From: an uncultured Alistipes sp. | GTDB taxonomy: Bacteria; Bacteroidota; Bacteroidia; Bacteroidales; Rikenellaceae | Reading direction: 5' to 3' | Length of the DNA stretch: 64,000 bases | Assembly: GCA_947623305.1 (NCBI GenBank) | Contig: CANQGQ010000012.1 | Span: forward strand, 1 to 64,000 | In this document: positions 50,557-61,000 of the stretch, piece by piece | Position numbering within the stretch: position 1 is the first letter of the stretch | Layout: each line of letters opens with the position of its first letter | The notes under the pieces: generated by a model | Told to the model about the DNA's origin: nothing | The model's database searches: none | The model's input: only the letters and a program-made list of their open reading frames with translations | Program-made: the position numbers and the translations under genes

Positions 50557-52002
50557 TTAAGCCGACATCACCGGATCCGCATCGAAAAAGCAGAGGGGAG
50601 CGGACACATTCGCATTCGAATACGAGGCCGCATCGTTCGTACCCGTAGCAAACGCCCCCGCATTCGCGCCATTGTTAGCGTTAGCACCGGAGAGGCGGAC
50701 ACGAAGCCCTTTGGATGATGCTGAATTCTCCCAAAAATAGTCACAGAAATAAGTCGAGGCGGTCGCTCCGATTTCGGTCGGCATGGCGCAAAGCAAGTAG
50801 TAACTTTTCTGTTTGATATAACCGCTGGTTCTCGGAACCTCGCAAACCTTGATAAGGCCGGAAATCGAATTGTCATCATAACCGGCATAAAGGGACGGGG
50901 CAACATAGACCTCAGATTTCTCATCACCCACGTTATCGATAAGCCCCCGGACAATCTTCCAAATATGACCGAAAGGATGTTTCAGGCCGAAGAACACCGG
51001 AACCTTTGCTGCATAATGCAACGAGCCGTCCTCCTTTAGCACGTTAAACGTGGTTTCACCGCAACCGTCACCCAGCTCGATACCGGCAGAGGTCGGAACA
51101 ACCGGGTAATAACCCCACTGATCCCAATTCGGCATATTGGTGGTTCCGGATCCGAGGCCACCCTGATACAAACCGTTGCTGTCCTTTTCAGCAATCACGG
51201 CCTCCTGCATGTTGCGGGTTCCGAATATGATCATGAAAAGAATTTCAACCACCGCCTGAGCCACGTACCAGTTGGCATCCCAACCCTCGCCACGCTTGCG
51301 GGCATAAGTTGAAAAATTACGGTACTGCATATTGGTTGCAACCATCCCCAACTGCGTGCGGTAAGTACCGTCCCGGCTTGCATCATTGTTTCCACCACGA
51401 TATTGGGCGGCATCACTCACAACCGAACAAAGGATATTGTTCGTCCTGTCCATCACGCCACCACCGAGGGCGGAAAGGCCACCGGCGGGAATATACACGC
51501 ACTGTTTGCCTTTGATGGGAGAAAGGGAAACCGCATAATATTTCAAATTACCCACTTTCCACTCGGCAAAATAAAAACCAATATTCCAACACCACATATA
51601 CTGTCCCATCGTGCCGTCCAGCTTCGCCGGTGTACCGTCCTCAAAACGGTAGTGGTTCGTGGGATCCAGCTTGCGCCGGGTACGGTCATCCTGAACGAGG
51701 TAACAACCAAGTCCTAACAGCTCTGGCAGCTTGCGGAGCATATCAAGGCTGCCATAGTAACCGGCAGCCCGGTACGTGGAATTCGATTCATTCCAATAAC
51801 GTCCACAAACGCCGTTTGCGGCGGTGGTAACCGCCTCGGACAAATTCATAACTTTGGACTCTCCGTCCGTGTCCAGCACCTCGATGCGCATATCGCTCAC
51901 GCTGCCGGAGGCAGTATCAAGGTCACTGATCTTCTTTCCGGCCTCGAAAGCCGCAAGCATCGCTAACACACGGGTTTCCTGATCGCTTGTCATATTTATC
52001 AA
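50557..52002 (-). CDS. DGR target: phage receptor-binding protein with C-type-lectin-like variable domain
   Basis: 481 residues. The N-terminal 60 residues look like a structural stem. The C-terminal domain has the features of DGR formylglycine/C-type lectin folds: 'FGLKHPFGHIWKIVRGLIDN' type sequence, 'YYLLCAMPTEIG' and the terminal GLRVRLSGANANNGANAGAF. The variable repeat encodes residues 432-472. Compared with the template, Thr446 became Ala, Asn454 Gly, Asn457 Asp, Asn461 Tyr and Tyr471 Cys; three changes are silent or synonymous. It sits in the tail-fibre position, after the Ala-rich fibre gene, and should bind the bacterial receptor. The start may be at 52002 or at the ATG nine bases later. 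Confidence 0.93.
   Translation of the reverse strand: MINMTSDQETRVLAMLAAFEAGKKISDLDTASGSVSDMRIEVLDTDGESKVMNLSEAVTTAANGVCGRYWNESNSTYRAAGYYGSLDMLRKLPELLGLGCYLVQDDRTRRKLDPTNHYRFEDGTPAKLDGTMGQYMWCWNIGFYFAEWKVGNLKYYAVSLSPIKGKQCVYIPAGGLSALGGGVMDRTNNILCSVVSDAAQYRGGNNDASRDGTYRTQLGMVATNMQYRNFSTYARKRGEGWDANWYVAQAVVEILFMIIFGTRNMQEAVIAEKDSNGLYQGGLGSGTTNMPNWDQWGYYPVVPTSAGIELGDGCGETTFNVLKEDGSLHYAAKVPVFFGLKHPFGHIWKIVRGLIDNVGDEKSEVYVAPSLYAGYDDNSISGLIKVCEVPRTSGYIKQKSYYLLCAMPTEIGATASTYFCDYFWENSASSKGLRVRLSGANANNGANAGAFATGTNDAASYSNANVSAPLCFFDADPVMSA
50587..50708 (-). repeat. DGR variable repeat (VR)
   Basis: The copy of the TR at the 3' end of the target gene. The last bases shared with the TR (coding GTGTCCGCTCCCCT, then CTTT) form the candidate homing site where cDNA synthesis starts. 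Identity stops 27 bp before the stop codon of the gene. Confidence 0.96.
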
Positions 52003-52006
52003 GTTT

Positions 52007-52888
52007 TTAAGTTAAACGTATTCTACCTTTACTGTCAACCCGGATTTTACCGCCTCCGGTAAGGCGGACGGACGGAGCCTGAACCGTCACGTTTATGGTC
52101 TTGTACAAGTGGGTGGCCTGTGTCGGGATCACGTGGATCCGGCTCGTCCCAATTTTCAACGGGGTTACAACACCCGCAGGATCCACGCTCACGGCCACGT
52201 CATCACCCAAGAACAAAACATTCTGCAGCGAGTACGAGGGGAACATCTTGGCCACGATACGCTGAACGTAAGGATTACGCTGGGTGATGCGTTTCGTGTA
52301 GGTCAGTTCCATTCTCGTGGGAGCCAACGAAGCCGCACCCGATATGGACTCCTGCAGCTGCTTCATCTTCTCGATCTCGGCCTCTGCGGTGGTGGCCGTA
52401 CTGCTCGCACGGGCGGCAGCGGCAAGGGCTTCCGATTTGGCCGCATTTACAGAGCTGGCCTCCTTGTTCGCCGTATCAGCGGCGGAGGACGCTTTCGTGG
52501 CGGCATTCGTGGCATTTGAAGCGGCTCCGTTAGCAGCGTCCGTGGCTTTCTTTGCCGCTTCGATAGCGGTTCCCGCAGCACCGGCGGCATTGGTGGCATT
52601 TGTCGTGGCCTTTTTCGCTTCGTTCGTGGCTGTTATCGCTTTTGCCGTGGCATCAGCGGCCTTTTGGGTCGCATCCGCAACCGCATCGGTTGCCACGTCC
52701 TGCAGCAAATTAACGGGAGCCTCGACAACTTCCGGGATACCACCGTTCATTCTCAAGGCCGGGAGTGTCAATACTCCATCCAAAGAGGAAACAACAGGAA
52801 GCTCACCCACACCTTTGGATTCGGCTCGCAGTATGTTCCGGACACGGGCGGCTATCGCCTGTATTTGGGATTCTGTCAAGTTTTCCAT
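52007..52888 (-). CDS. Tail-fibre-like protein with Ala-rich coiled coil
   Basis: 293 residues. Residues about 60-175 are Ala-, Thr- and Lys-rich heptad-like repeats ('ATNEAKKATTNATNAAGAAG' type), predicted to form a long trimeric coiled coil or helical stalk. The C-terminal part (about 200-293) looks like an Ig-like bacterial domain ('VAVSVDPAGVVTPLKIGTSRIHVIP'). It is 4 bp upstream of the variable gene and likely forms the stalk to which the receptor-binding protein attaches. No enzymatic motif. Confidence 0.75.
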   Translation of the reverse strand: MENLTESQIQAIAARVRNILRAESKGVGELPVVSSLDGVLTLPALRMNGGIPEVVEAPVNLLQDVATDAVADATQKAADATAKAITATNEAKKATTNATNAAGAAGTAIEAAKKATDAANGAASNATNAATKASSAADTANKEASSVNAAKSEALAAAARASSTATTAEAEIEKMKQLQESISGAASLAPTRMELTYTKRITQRNPYVQRIVAKMFPSYSLQNVLFLGDDVAVSVDPAGVVTPLKIGTSRIHVIPTQATHLYKTINVTVQAPSVRLTGGGKIRVDSKGRIRLT

Positions 52889-52889
52889 A

Positions 52890-53162
52890 TCAGACCTCCG
52901 TTCTTAACTGTTCTATTAAACCATCTATAAACATGGGAGTACACCATTCATTTGCAACCCTCACGATAAGCTGTTCCTCTTTTCCCGTGATCGCAACCGG
53001 TTCTTCACTATTATAGATCTTAAAAGCAAGGGCGTGGGCTTCTATCCCGATCGTATGCTGGTATATCAAATCAGCAAAATCCTTACGTGCGTCACCGGTA
53101 ATTTTCTTTTGCCTGGAAATTCCGGTATAAGCCTCAAATTTTTTAAAGTTCACTTTTTTCAT
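52890..53162 (-). CDS. Small tail-region protein
   Basis: 90 residues from the ATG at 53162 (MKKVNFKKFEAYTGISRQKK). It is alpha/beta in appearance, with no export signal. It sits between the large tail-tip gene (4 bp) and the fibre gene (1 bp), in the place where phages often keep assembly or connector proteins. I do not recognise a family. Confidence 0.7.
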   Translation of the reverse strand: MKKVNFKKFEAYTGISRQKKITGDARKDFADLIYQHTIGIEAHALAFKIYNSEEPVAITGKEEQLIVRVANEWCTPMFIDGLIEQLRTEV

Positions 53163-53166
53163 ATCG

Positions 53167-56100
53167 TCATTTGTAATATTTATAACTGAGAGAGTTAAAT
53201 CCCAAAACACACCACCCACATTTATTTAGGAAATCAAAAACATAGGTGATCTCCTCCATATGTTCCCCGGTGTATATATAAAGATACTTCCACGTGGTCA
53301 TGTATATCGAATTTTTTTTCGGATCCTTTGGTGGCGATGATAACATTCCCAGCCACGTTATGCGTAAATCTTCGGATTCGTCACCATAAACAGGAAATTC
53401 TACCCATTCGCCATACCAATACAAGTAATTCCGGTTTTCTTTCTCGTTATAATAGAGCCAACCACTTTGAGGGTTTATTGGCGGTTGTACGAGTTCCCCT
53501 CTCCACGATATCAGACCGGCCATTTCTCTGCCATTATGTTCCGGCGTGCCAATAAGTTCGATTATTCCGCTTATCCATTCTATCTTATAAGGATCGCTAT
53601 ACGACAACAAACCATCTTCGCCCAAACCCGAGTTGGTTCCACGAATCTGACTTCCATCATCAATGCGCACGGAACTGTAACGGATAGAACCCACCGTTCT
53701 CGTGTAAGGAGGATGACATCCGTTATACAAGATCACTCGTGATCCAATATACTTTACATCATTTGACAATATGATATCGGCTCCATTAGTTGCTCCTTTC
53801 ATATCAACCTTCAAACTTAATTCCTTGTTGATCTTGTATCCGTATTCTTTTCGTGCGGAATCAGTCGTGTATATGGCATCGCTCGATTCCACTAAATGAA
53901 AATTAGTCTTTAAATATCCGGAAAACGTACCCGCATTCGCTTCAATCGAACCATCCTCCAACACCTTAAAATATTCATTGGCGGTAACGAGCCCCTCCAG
54001 CCTGATATGTTCCGCATTTATTGCCACGTCCTCAGCCGATTGGTTGATAAAGGATACGATTGTACCGCCATTCTCCAACGACTTGCTTGCCCATAACCTG
54101 TTACCGTCAGCAGAGGTAATCCACCCGGCCCTGCTGATGGTTCCGTCTATCGTGTCCACACGGCTCACGATGGCGTTGATCTGCTGCGCCGTCACGTGAA
54201 AGCTGCTCTCATGGGTGGTCAGGCGGTTACCCAATACGTCCACCCTGTCAATGGTCGCCCATAACTTGTTGCCGTCCGCAGTGGTAATCCAGCCTGCAGT
54301 CTTTATCGTGTTGTCAATAATTCCCAGTTCATCCTCCGCCTTATCGATACGACTCACGATGGCATTGATTTGATCCGCCGTCACGTGGAAGCTGCCCTCA
54401 TGGGTGGTCAGGCGGTTACCCAAGCCATCCACCGTTGAAATTGTAGCCCATAACTTATTGCCGTCCGCAGTAGTTATCCAGCCTGCTGTCTTTATCGTGT
54501 TATCAATTTTATCCACCGCCTCGGCCACCGCAGAGATATGTTCAGCCGTTTGCTCAAATTTCGTGCTTACAACCTTTTGATAATCCTCCAGCGGGTGGTT
54601 GGTCAAAGTGAGCCGCTCGACATAAATATCACCGGTAAACTGCAAAAGGAAATCACCGGATCCGCTCCATTCTCCCGATACCTCCAACACCTGAAATCCA
54701 TCGGCTGCCTCGATAGCTTTTGAAACATAAGGAGCGGATCCGCTGAAACCGGCAGTCAGGGTTCCACCGGCATCACAATGGTATTTTATAGTCAAATAAA
54801 GGATACTCCCTTTTTCAGGTTTGGTTATATCTTTATTCAACTGCTTTATATAACTACGTTTAACACGGAGCATGAAACGCCCGTCAAAAGAAACCACGTC
54901 CGAAACCTTGTTCTTTTCGGAATAAAAGTTTATACCCAAATCAAGCAGCTGCCCGTTCACGTCATAGATGCTGATATCATTCTCCCGGATCCAGCCGGTC
55001 AGGTCATCCTGAAAGGTGGCGTTCGTCAGGTAATTGTCCTTTTCGGTCATCGTGTTGATAACCCCCTGCATGGCACTCTGCAACATCCCCTCAACGATTT
55101 CAAATTTCGTCCGGACATCCTCTCCCGTACGCAGGCGAAAATCACCGGTCAGGTAAGCGTTCTCCGAATACAGCCCGTAACCTTTTAACTGTCCCCAGCA
55201 ATAAGTGATGATTCCAGCCAAACGTCCCAAACGGGTACGGACGGCATTGTCAGGATCCGTTTTCATCCCGTACAGGACATCGAGGTAAGGGCTGCCCTCC
55301 TCCACGCTGGTTTGCTTTAGGATACCTTTTCTGTCTGAGTTCGTCAAAGAGTCCACACGGGTAAGCACGTCACGGGCGGCCACGCTGCCCACGTCACCGA
55401 CAAAATTTTTATAGGTGACACTATCCATCCGGTTCTCTCCATCAGCCAATGCCCCGACCTTGGCATCCACCACCTCAAACTCGTATTGTTTTCCACCGTG
55501 GCCATTCACGGAAAATTGTTGCACCATCACGATATCACCGGCACGGAAAGGATTATAAAGGACACCTTTCTCAGTGTCGAGATATATCGTTTTTGTGGCC
55601 GGGTTGATAGAATGAACACGCATCATGTCGGAGGTGATACGGGTTCCGTTCTCACCCACGAGCTGGGAGATCACGAACTCGTAAACTCTCATCACGCCAC
55701 GGATGGTCATGTCATCAAGCTCCATGACCGCTTTTTTCTCCGTTACACCGGCGGAGTTAATGACCTCTTTCCAGAACAAAGCCCAGCCGGATCCGCCCGG
55801 AAAACCGGAGATGAAGTTCTCGGAGGAGAGGGTATCTTTAAAGAATGCGTTTTTATCGACCGTGAGCTTTTCAACCAATGCCGTGCCGATCACGCTGATC
55901 CCCTTTAAAAAGGTTTCAAGTTCACCCGCCTCGTCAGGAATATCTTTCCGCAGGAATTTATCGGAAATTTCCTTTTCCAGCCTGCTGATCGAATTCGCTA
56001 TCGCTTTGATAGTCCGGACGGCGGAAAGGACATTGTATTCAGTAGGATCAATGCTGTCCCAGCTCTTTAAAACAGCCAGCACCTCCTTGTTCAGCTGCTC

Positions 56101-57519
56101 CTTGTAAGCGGCCTGTATATCCACGATATTGTTCTCTATTTGGCTGATACGCCCGTAATCAACCGCATACGTGCATTCAATATCCGCCTCGAAGGGATTA
56201 TTCAATTTCCGGGAGATTTTCGTGATACGGCTCTCGTGCGCCCCTGTCGGAAAATAGATCTCATTTTCCAAAAGAACACGCCTACCGATTTGCAAGGATA
56301 TCCGGTTTTCTTCCAAATAGACATAATCAGTGGGAGCCTTGTACACGGAAGTATCAATACTGATTTTATCCATGTATTTGGCCACAGCTTCTGCAAATTC
56401 CTGCTCGGCCAGCGGATAATATTCTTTAGGCATCCGGATGTTATACAGGATATATTCATCACCCGGTTTCGGGATCAACAAACCGCCCGGCAGCTGCTGG
56501 TTCTCGTAAGGGAATTGCGTTACGATTTCAAACTCTTTCGTTTTGGAATTAAAATTCAACTCAAAATCACGCCCGTTCAGCTCTCCGCTTTGAAACACCA
56601 CATTCTTGACAAGCCCCTCAATCTCATAATCATTCGGATCGAAATCGAGAGAGGAGTCCGTAAAGTAATATATCGTGAATTTATTGCCGTCCTCACCAGT
56701 GGCCTCCATGCTTCTAACCGTAGATACTTTACCGGTACGTCTTGGATAAATATTGGAAAAGAAGTTTTCCTCAGATTGCTCCACGATACCGAGGTAGGTA
56801 TTCTTTTCTACATAGCGCACGCCACCGGGTAACTGCAGACGCTTATAACCGTAATCAGACTGCACGATATTACGGGTGCTGCCAAGCGGGTAAAGACGGG
56901 TAAAAAACGGAACCGTATCATTTGCCACACGGGTGAGTTTTTTCAATCCTTTCCCATATCCCAAAGGAACGGCAGTGCCATGCTCGCACCGGCTCAGGTT
57001 GATGGTCGAACCCTCGATCCACCACTCCGTGTCGAAGTTCTTGGCTATCTCGGAAAGAGCGTCAAAACAAAATATATTATCGTATTCTATGTTCACGTTA
57101 CCCGTGGAAACAACCTCCCCGATAACCCAAGCATTACCACCCTTGATCCGGTTGATATTGTCGCATATAAGCTGGAGATGTTCCGCAGCGGTGGCATCAT
57201 AAGAGAAAGACAACTCATTCTCGTTATCTACCAGCTTGAGGACTTTCGCCTTTTTAAGTTCACTCTCGATCCCGTAAAATTTGCAGTTATACACGTATTC
57301 CACGGTGGAATTCTGCTCAGGTTTATAATCCTCCAATAACGTGAAACGCTCCCCGTCAAAGTCCACGTAATCGTTCACGCCCAGCCCGACATACTCGTAA
57401 AGCGTGAATGACAAATTCAGTACATTGTCATTCATCACCTCCTTAACATGACGATCCGAGTCCGAGGGTGACACGGTGGCTTTTAAAACGCCTTGCTGAT
57501 TGTATATTTTAAGTTCCAT
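53167..57519 (-). CDS. Large tail-tip / baseplate hub protein
   Basis: 1450 residues. The first 400 residues look like phage tail-associated hub proteins ('VNDYVDFDGERFTLLEDYKPEQNSTVEYVYNCKFYGIESELKK', later 'RLYPLGSTRNI'). The middle has coiled-coil segments and a 'VDKNAFFKDTLSSENFISGFPGGSGWALF' stretch common in Bacteroidetes phage tail proteins. Residues about 1000-1150 carry three repeats. The C-terminus has Trp- and Tyr-rich short modules ('GWLYYNEKENRNYLYWYGEWVEFPVYG', 'NSIYMTTWKYLYIYTGEHM') that resemble glycan-contacting tail tips. It probably combines hub and tip fibre roles. Confidence 0.8.
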   Translation of the reverse strand: MELKIYNQQGVLKATVSPSDSDRHVKEVMNDNVLNLSFTLYEYVGLGVNDYVDFDGERFTLLEDYKPEQNSTVEYVYNCKFYGIESELKKAKVLKLVDNENELSFSYDATAAEHLQLICDNINRIKGGNAWVIGEVVSTGNVNIEYDNIFCFDALSEIAKNFDTEWWIEGSTINLSRCEHGTAVPLGYGKGLKKLTRVANDTVPFFTRLYPLGSTRNIVQSDYGYKRLQLPGGVRYVEKNTYLGIVEQSEENFFSNIYPRRTGKVSTVRSMEATGEDGNKFTIYYFTDSSLDFDPNDYEIEGLVKNVVFQSGELNGRDFELNFNSKTKEFEIVTQFPYENQQLPGGLLIPKPGDEYILYNIRMPKEYYPLAEQEFAEAVAKYMDKISIDTSVYKAPTDYVYLEENRISLQIGRRVLLENEIYFPTGAHESRITKISRKLNNPFEADIECTYAVDYGRISQIENNIVDIQAAYKEQLNKEVLAVLKSWDSIDPTEYNVLSAVRTIKAIANSISRLEKEISDKFLRKDIPDEAGELETFLKGISVIGTALVEKLTVDKNAFFKDTLSSENFISGFPGGSGWALFWKEVINSAGVTEKKAVMELDDMTIRGVMRVYEFVISQLVGENGTRITSDMMRVHSINPATKTIYLDTEKGVLYNPFRAGDIVMVQQFSVNGHGGKQYEFEVVDAKVGALADGENRMDSVTYKNFVGDVGSVAARDVLTRVDSLTNSDRKGILKQTSVEEGSPYLDVLYGMKTDPDNAVRTRLGRLAGIITYCWGQLKGYGLYSENAYLTGDFRLRTGEDVRTKFEIVEGMLQSAMQGVINTMTEKDNYLTNATFQDDLTGWIRENDISIYDVNGQLLDLGINFYSEKNKVSDVVSFDGRFMLRVKRSYIKQLNKDITKPEKGSILYLTIKYHCDAGGTLTAGFSGSAPYVSKAIEAADGFQVLEVSGEWSGSGDFLLQFTGDIYVERLTLTNHPLEDYQKVVSTKFEQTAEHISAVAEAVDKIDNTIKTAGWITTADGNKLWATISTVDGLGNRLTTHEGSFHVTADQINAIVSRIDKAEDELGIIDNTIKTAGWITTADGNKLWATIDRVDVLGNRLTTHESSFHVTAQQINAIVSRVDTIDGTISRAGWITSADGNRLWASKSLENGGTIVSFINQSAEDVAINAEHIRLEGLVTANEYFKVLEDGSIEANAGTFSGYLKTNFHLVESSDAIYTTDSARKEYGYKINKELSLKVDMKGATNGADIILSNDVKYIGSRVILYNGCHPPYTRTVGSIRYSSVRIDDGSQIRGTNSGLGEDGLLSYSDPYKIEWISGIIELIGTPEHNGREMAGLISWRGELVQPPINPQSGWLYYNEKENRNYLYWYGEWVEFPVYGDESEDLRITWLGMLSSPPKDPKKNSIYMTTWKYLYIYTGEHMEEITYVFDFLNKCGWCVLGFNSLSYKYYK
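54075..54507 (-). repeat. Three internal repeats in the tail-tip gene
   Basis: The units begin IDNTIKTAGWITTADGNKLW (two near-identical copies of about 57-63 residues, each with LGNRLTTHE.SFHVTA.QINAIVSR) and IDGTISRAGWITSADGNRLW (a shorter third copy). The DNA copies remain similar enough for recombination. Confidence 0.85.
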
Positions 57520-57549
57520 TTGAACGCCGTTTGAATTTATTTGAATAGC

Positions 57550-58005
57550 CTATAACACCGGAGCCGGTTCCCTGAATTTCACGCTGAATTTTGCGGCAAC
57601 CTCGCCACCGAAATCGGTCAGCTGGCTGTAGTCCGTGCATTCCTTGTAATACAGCCGGAATGAACGGTCAAGCTCCTGCAGGTATAAATTTAGCCACCCT
57701 TTATTCCCGGCCTTTAAAAAAGCCAAGAAAGCGGAATAACGGATAAGGAATTGCCGCCGGTCTGATGCCATGATCGCAAAATGGAGTGTCACGTCACGAG
57801 CCTCCCAAGCCGGAACAAGTGTTTCAGGCAGTTTCTCGCCATCCTGTTCCCTGAATGATACAGCCGTGTGCGTTTTGGTTGCAGGTGGTTTCAAAAGTGA
57901 GGAGTAGTTCTTGTTCTCACCGGGCTTTTCCTCCACGAGGAAAGCCCCGTAATCCGTGAATATATCCACATCATTAATCAATAATAAGCCTTTCAATACA
58001 TCCAT
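57550..58005 (-). CDS. Probable distal tail protein
   Basis: 151 residues. It lies between tape measure and hub genes, where siphophages keep the distal tail (Dit) protein. Beta-rich composition with 'VPAWEARDVTLHFAIMASDRRQFLIRYSAFLAFL' and 'YYKECTDYSQLTDFGGEVAAKFSVKFREP' fits the tail-tube-like fold of that class. The assignment rests mainly on position. Confidence 0.6.
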   Translation of the reverse strand: MDVLKGLLLINDVDIFTDYGAFLVEEKPGENKNYSSLLKPPATKTHTAVSFREQDGEKLPETLVPAWEARDVTLHFAIMASDRRQFLIRYSAFLAFLKAGNKGWLNLYLQELDRSFRLYYKECTDYSQLTDFGGEVAAKFSVKFREPAPVL

Positions 58006-58006
58006 A

Positions 58007-61000
58007 TCATTTCATTTTTAAACCGTCACGCTTTATTTCCACGATCTCATCATATATTTTCGGCAGACTGTCGGTATTCTCTTTTATCTTGTTGATGGTA
58101 TCAATAGCCCCGCCGAGTCCCTCGGAGATATTCTCCACGTTCTCATCGATGGAGGCATCGTGCATCTGCAGGGAGGTCATCAACCCCTCCAGCTTTGTAC
58201 CCTGATCCTGAGAAAGGGATTGAAACGCCCCGGCTTTACCGCTCTGAGTCGTGGTATCCTCTTTCCAAAGGTCGAACCCCATAGCCGCCGCTTTATCTTT
58301 CCACGATTCCATCCATGACTGCGCAGCATCCACGTTACTGCCGATATTATTGTAAAAGTCATCCACGAGCCGCATGGCATCATTAGCAATCTGTTCCTCG
58401 CTTTTACCACTGCCGTAAACCTCTTTGAGCTGCTTCTGCAGGTCATCAAATTTATCAGCGAAAAACAAGGAGTATGCGATCTGCTCACCGAGATCCTCAA
58501 ACACGGATACTGCCTGATCCGCAAAGTTCTCCAAAGCCGTACCGCCCCCTTTGATGGCGGAGGTGATGGAGTCCAGCATACCCGGGCCGAGGCTCCCGAA
58601 TGTTTCCTGCAGGTAATCCTCCAAAGCCTGCTCTGCCTCGTCCATCGCATCTTTCAGGTCGATCAGGTTCTCGAGGTAGTTCCGGGTTTCATCACTCATC
58701 TTACGGGTATCGAGGATCACTTGGAGCATTTCCGTATCCAGCTCACCGTTGGCCTTGATCAGCTCCGGGTAAACATCGAGAATGCCGCTATAAACGTCTT
58801 TACCCTTTCCCCAACCGAACAGACCGGTTTTCTTGTGGCCGGTTACGATCTGGGCATCGTTCAGACCGCCGAAACCTTTCTGATAATTTTCCAACCGTTT
58901 GCGGTAAGTTCCGGCAAAATCTCCCGTCATGCGTTCCATCCAGCTCATGGTCGGGGCTTCTCCGGAAAGCTCGTCCTTAAATTGGGAGAGGGCATCCCGG
59001 TAAACCTCTATCGCATTGGCGGCCTTTGCCACCTGACGTTCCCCGAATATATTCTCAGCCTTTTCCAGCAAAAGATTCTGCTCCAGCAAAAGGAGATTGT
59101 ATTGCCGCTGAAAATCGAGCTTTGCCTTTTCAATCTCTTTTAAAGCCTCTTTGTGACGGGCTTCCGCCGCAAAAGCCGAGGTGATAAAATTGGCAGCCTC
59201 GCCGATGGCCGCACCTATACCGCCGATCAAACCGCCTTTTGCAAATCCTTGCCCGATGTTGGAAACCGCACCCATGACCTGCTGCATTCCACTCAGGGCA
59301 TCCGCCGTCTGAGTGTCACCCATTTGGTCGAACATATTAGCAAGCTCGCCAGCCGCATCTGATGCAGCACCGCCAATCGTGCCGATAGCTCCGGATAGTT
59401 CTTTGGCTCCTTTGGCTCCCTTTAGTTCGGCAAAGCCTTTCTCGAATGTCTTGAAAATGCTTTCCCACTTGTTATTGCCGCCTTTGTCGGAATCGAGCAA
59501 TTTGTCAAGTGCTTTCTTTAACTTTTCAAGTTTTTCCGGGCTTTTCTCTATATTCTTTAATTGCTCAGGCGAAATAAACGTGATGCCTTTCGTATCCCCG
59601 TTACCGGAAAGATACGCCCGGAGCTGTTTGGCCTGCGAAATAAGTTTTTGCAGCGAATCAAAGGACATGGAAGAATAGTCCCCGAATAATTTCTTTAAAA
59701 AATCGTTATCTTTGGATGCCTCCTCGGCCTCGGCATCATTAATGGATTGGATGCCTTTCGTTACTTGTTCCTTTGCAACCGCTATCGCACGGTCAATCTC
59801 ATCGGAATTTTCCGCTGTACGCTGGGATTCCAGCTGGGCGATATCATCATCACCCTGTTTCTTTATGGCGGCTCTTTGCGCCTCGAAATCACGATATTTG
59901 CTCAGGAGTTCTTGCAGGGTTTCCTGCTGTTTCTTTTTCTTCTCGGTGGCATCCCTGTTTTCCCTGCTATCAATATCTGCAACGGTGGCATCATATATCT
60001 GCGCCGCTTGTATGCGTTGCGTGGCCGCCTGAGCGGATATATTGGCAAGTTGTTCAGGAGTAACCTTTTCCCCGGCGGCTTTCAGCTTATTGTACAGTTC
60101 AATGCGCTGCTGTTCCTCACCCGTGATACGGTCTTTTTCTCTCTCGAAATTAAGCAAGGCCTCCGCACGCTCCCTCTCGTATCCCTCTTTCGTCAGGGCG
60201 ATACGCTGATCCTCTATCTTTTGACGGGCTTTTAGTTCCAGCTCGGCAAGGTTATTCACAATTTTAGCGGGCTGTTTCGGATCCTTGTTATTTTTATTCG
60301 GATCCACGAAACCACCGATACCGGACTTTTTACCCAGCTCTGCATATTCTTCCTGCAGCTTCTTTGCCTCATCCAAATAAGCATCCCGCTGTTCCTCTGC
60401 AGCTTTTATAGCTGCGGCCTTTGCCTCTTTATTATGCTTTTCAATCAAAGCCTCGGCATCGAATTGGCCATAGGATTCAGCCTGAGCCATACGCAGCCCC
60501 ATTTTAGAAAACCACCCCATTGAACCCTCGACATCAGATTCGGGCGTGACTTTTACCTCGTTCACCTTTTCGTCCGCTTCCACGGCTTTGTTCACGAGGC
60601 TTTGGGCTTTCGCTTGCAGGAAAAGCATTTGGATATAGTCATCACTCTTTTGGATCAGCACATCGTACCACTCGGCAACGGTATTGTAATATCCGAAGCT
60701 CTCGCCGTATTTCCGGTTCAACTCCTCGACTTTAGCCTTTTCCTGTTCCTTACTGCCGGTAAAGTCTTTCAGGCTCTTTGTCGTATTTTCTATCTCGAAA
60801 CGGGTTTTAATCATTTGGGCACGCCCGTCACTCTCTATTTTTACCCGTTCTTTCGCCTTTTCCGCCGCTTTCTCCTGCGCATCGCTGTATTTATCCCAAA
60901 GGACGATAAGCCCCGTTATTACGGCGGAAAGCCCTAATGTCAGCGTGGCCATCAAAGCGGTGGCCGCCGCATTGGAGATACCCAACGAAACGGCCAGCTT

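Noticed and set aside
50223..50708. A CRISPR array or IS terminal repeats as explanation of the paired 122 bp repeats
   Set aside because: There are only two copies, one coding, and the differences are confined to adenines, which fits a DGR and nothing else. No CRISPR array was seen anywhere in the window.
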